From contig JAPYMA010000865.1 in the NCBI GenBank assembly GCA_035041965.1, forward strand, positions 123,700 to 187,699: DNA of 64,000 bases, written 5' to 3'. Under the pieces are notes generated by a model. It was not told the DNA's origin. It saw only the letters and a program-made list of their open reading frames with translations, and searched no databases. The translations under genes were made by a program, and so were the position numbers. This document shows positions 62,301 through 64,000 of the stretch, piece by piece; the stretch's first letter is position 1, and each line of letters opens with the position of its first letter. Origin of the DNA: Anisakis pegreffii (lineage: Eukaryota > Nematoda > Chromadorea > Rhabditida > Anisakidae).

Positions 62301-64000
62301 AGGCTTAGGCTTAGGCTTAGGCTTAGGCTTAGGCTTAGGCTTAGGCTTAGGCTTAGGCTTAGGCTTAGGCTTAGGCTTAGGCTTAGGCTTAGGCTTAGGC
62401 TTAGGCTTAGGCTTAGGCTTAGGCTTAGGCTTAGGCTTAGGCTTAGGCTTAGGCTTAGGCTTAGGCTTAGGCTTAGGCTTAGGCTTAGGCTTAGGCTTAG
62501 GCTTAGGCTTAGGCTTAGGCTTAGGCTTAGGCTTAGGCTTAGGCTTAGGCTTAGGCTTAGGCTTAGGCTTAGGCTTAGGCTTAGGCTTAGGCTTAGGCTT
62601 AGGCTTAGGCTTAGGCTTAGGCTTAGGCTTAGGCTTAGGCTTAGGCTTAGGCTTAGGCTTAGGCTTAGGCTTAGGCTTAGGCTTAGGCTTAGGCTTAGGC
62701 TTAGGCTTAGGCTTAGGCTTAGGCTTAGGCTTAGGCTTAGGCTTAGGCTTAGGCTTAGGCTTAGGCTTAGGCTTAGGCTTAGGCTTAGGCTTAGGCTTAG
62801 GCTTAGGCTTAGGCTTAGGCTTAGGCTTAGGCTTAGGCTTAGGCTTAGGCTTAGGCTTAGGCTTAGGCTTAGGCTTAGGCTTAGGCTTAGGCTTAGGCTT
62901 AGGCTTAGGCTTAGGCTTAGGCTTAGGCTTAGGCTTAGGCTTAGGCTTAGGCTTAGGCTTAGGCTTAGGCTTAGGCTTAGGCTTAGGCTTAGGCTTAGGC
63001 TTAGGCTTAGGCTTAGGCTTAGGCTTAGGCTTAGGCTTAGGCTTAGGCTTAGGCTTAGGCTTAGGCTTAGGCTTAGGCTTAGGCTTAGGCTTAGGCTTAG
63101 GCTTAGGCTTAGGCTTAGGCTTAGGCTTAGGCTTAGGCTTAGGCTTAGGCTTAGGCTTAGGCTTAGGCTTAGGCTTAGGCTTAGGCTTAGGCTTAGGCTT
63201 AGGCTTAGGCTTAGGCTTAGGCTTAGGCTTAGGCTTAGGCTTAGGCTTAGGCTTAGGCTTAGGCTTAGGCTTAGGCTTAGGCTTAGGCTTAGGCTTAGGC
63301 TTAGGCTTAGGCTTAGGCTTAGGCTTAGGCTTAGGCTTAGGCTTAGGCTTAGGCTTAGGCTTAGGCTTAGGCTTAGGCTTAGGCTTAGGCTTAGGCTTAG
63401 GCTTAGGCTTAGGCTTAGGCTTAGGCTTAGGCTTAGGCTTAGGCTTAGGCTTAGGCTTAGGCTTAGGCTTAGGCTTAGGCTTAGGCTTAGGCTTAGGCTT
63501 AGGCTTAGGCTTAGGCTTAGGCTTAGGCTTAGGCTTAGGCTTAGGCTTAGGCTTAGGCTTAGGCTTAGGCTTAGGCTTAGGCTTAGGCTTAGGCTTAGGC
63601 TTAGGCTTAGGCTTAGGCTTAGGCTTAGGCTTAGGCTTAGGCTTAGGCTTAGGCTTAGGCTTAGGCTTAGGCTTAGGCTTAGGCTTAGGCTTAGGCTTAG
63701 GCTTAGGCTTAGGCTTAGGCTTAGGCTTAGGCTTAGGCTTAGGCTTAGGCTTAGGCTTAGGCTTAGGCTTAGGCTTAGGCTTAGGCTTAGGCTTAGGCTT
63801 AGGCTTAGGCTTAGGCTTAGGCTTAGGCTTAGGCTTAGGCTTAGGCTTAGGCTTAGGCTTAGGCTTAGGCTTAGGCTTAGGCTTAGGCTTAGGCTTAGGC
63901 TTAGGCTTAGGCTTAGGCTTAGGCTTAGGCTTAGGCTTAGGCTTAGGCTTAGGCTTAGGCTTAGGCTTAGGCTTAGGCTTAGGCTTAGGCTTAGGCTTAG
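59383..64000 (+). repeat. Telomere, perfect TTAGGC array
   Basis: About 770 uninterrupted copies of the nematode telomere hexamer run to the window end. The G-rich strand is 5'-3' towards the right, as required for a true right chromosome end. I noticed no variant unit. The window cuts the array mid-unit, so its full length is unknown. Confidence 0.98.

Noticed and set aside
59048..64000. Interstitial telomere tract rather than a chromosome end
   Set aside because: The array is very long, reaches the window end, and has the correct G-strand orientation for a right-hand telomere. Sequence beyond the window could still change this.

Overview
This window is the right-hand end of a nematode chromosome. 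Three independent signals support this. The last ~5 kb is the nematode telomere repeat TTAGGC, with the G-rich strand running outwards. One gene is an unmistakable nematode cuticle collagen. A 22-nt stretch at 36795-36816 (minus strand) is identical to the nematode SL1 spliced leader. Splice sites are of nematode type (TTTCAG acceptors, GTAAGT/GTGAGT-like donors). The sequence is AT-rich and gene-poor, with introns from ~100 bp to ~1.6 kb. This suggests a chromadorean nematode with a less compact genome than Caenorhabditis; I cannot name the species.

Layout. 1-15.4 kb: no convincing gene, only small repeats, a TAA-type microsatellite and a 244-bp foldback mobile element with 9-bp target duplications. 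15.97-22.02 kb: a six-exon aristaless-type (alr-1-like) homeobox gene. 22-30 kb: no gene, one diverged direct duplication. 30.33-32.11 kb: a three-exon cuticle collagen with a clear TATA box. 32-38.8 kb: repeat-rich, holding the SL1 copy inside a diverged inverted duplication and three fragments of one interspersed repeat. 38.85-43.27 kb: an eleven-exon divergent casein kinase 1 family kinase with long low-complexity flanks. 45.44-48.47 kb: a six-exon BtpA-family TIM-barrel protein. 48.5-58 kb: gene desert with a 3.2-kb structure bounded by ~210-bp inverted repeats. 58.1-58.34 kb: a possible 50-residue single-pass membrane protein. 59.05-64.0 kb: telomere, first ~335 bp of variant repeats, then ~4.6 kb of perfect TTAGGC to the window end.

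The four solid genes (homeodomain factor, collagen, kinase, BtpA protein) are all on the + strand. They are spaced by kilobases and show no shared pathway or operon. All exon models were assembled by hand. Every junction keeps the reading frame and follows GT-AG, and the models are consistent with the protein families; a few acceptors are non-canonical and are flagged. No prokaryotic, viral or CRISPR feature was seen. The most unusual items are the SL1 copy in a non-SL-gene context, the foldback element built from units carrying the telomeric hexamer, a 45-bp near-perfect palindrome 1 kb upstream of the homeobox gene, and the variant-repeat zone at the base of the telomere.
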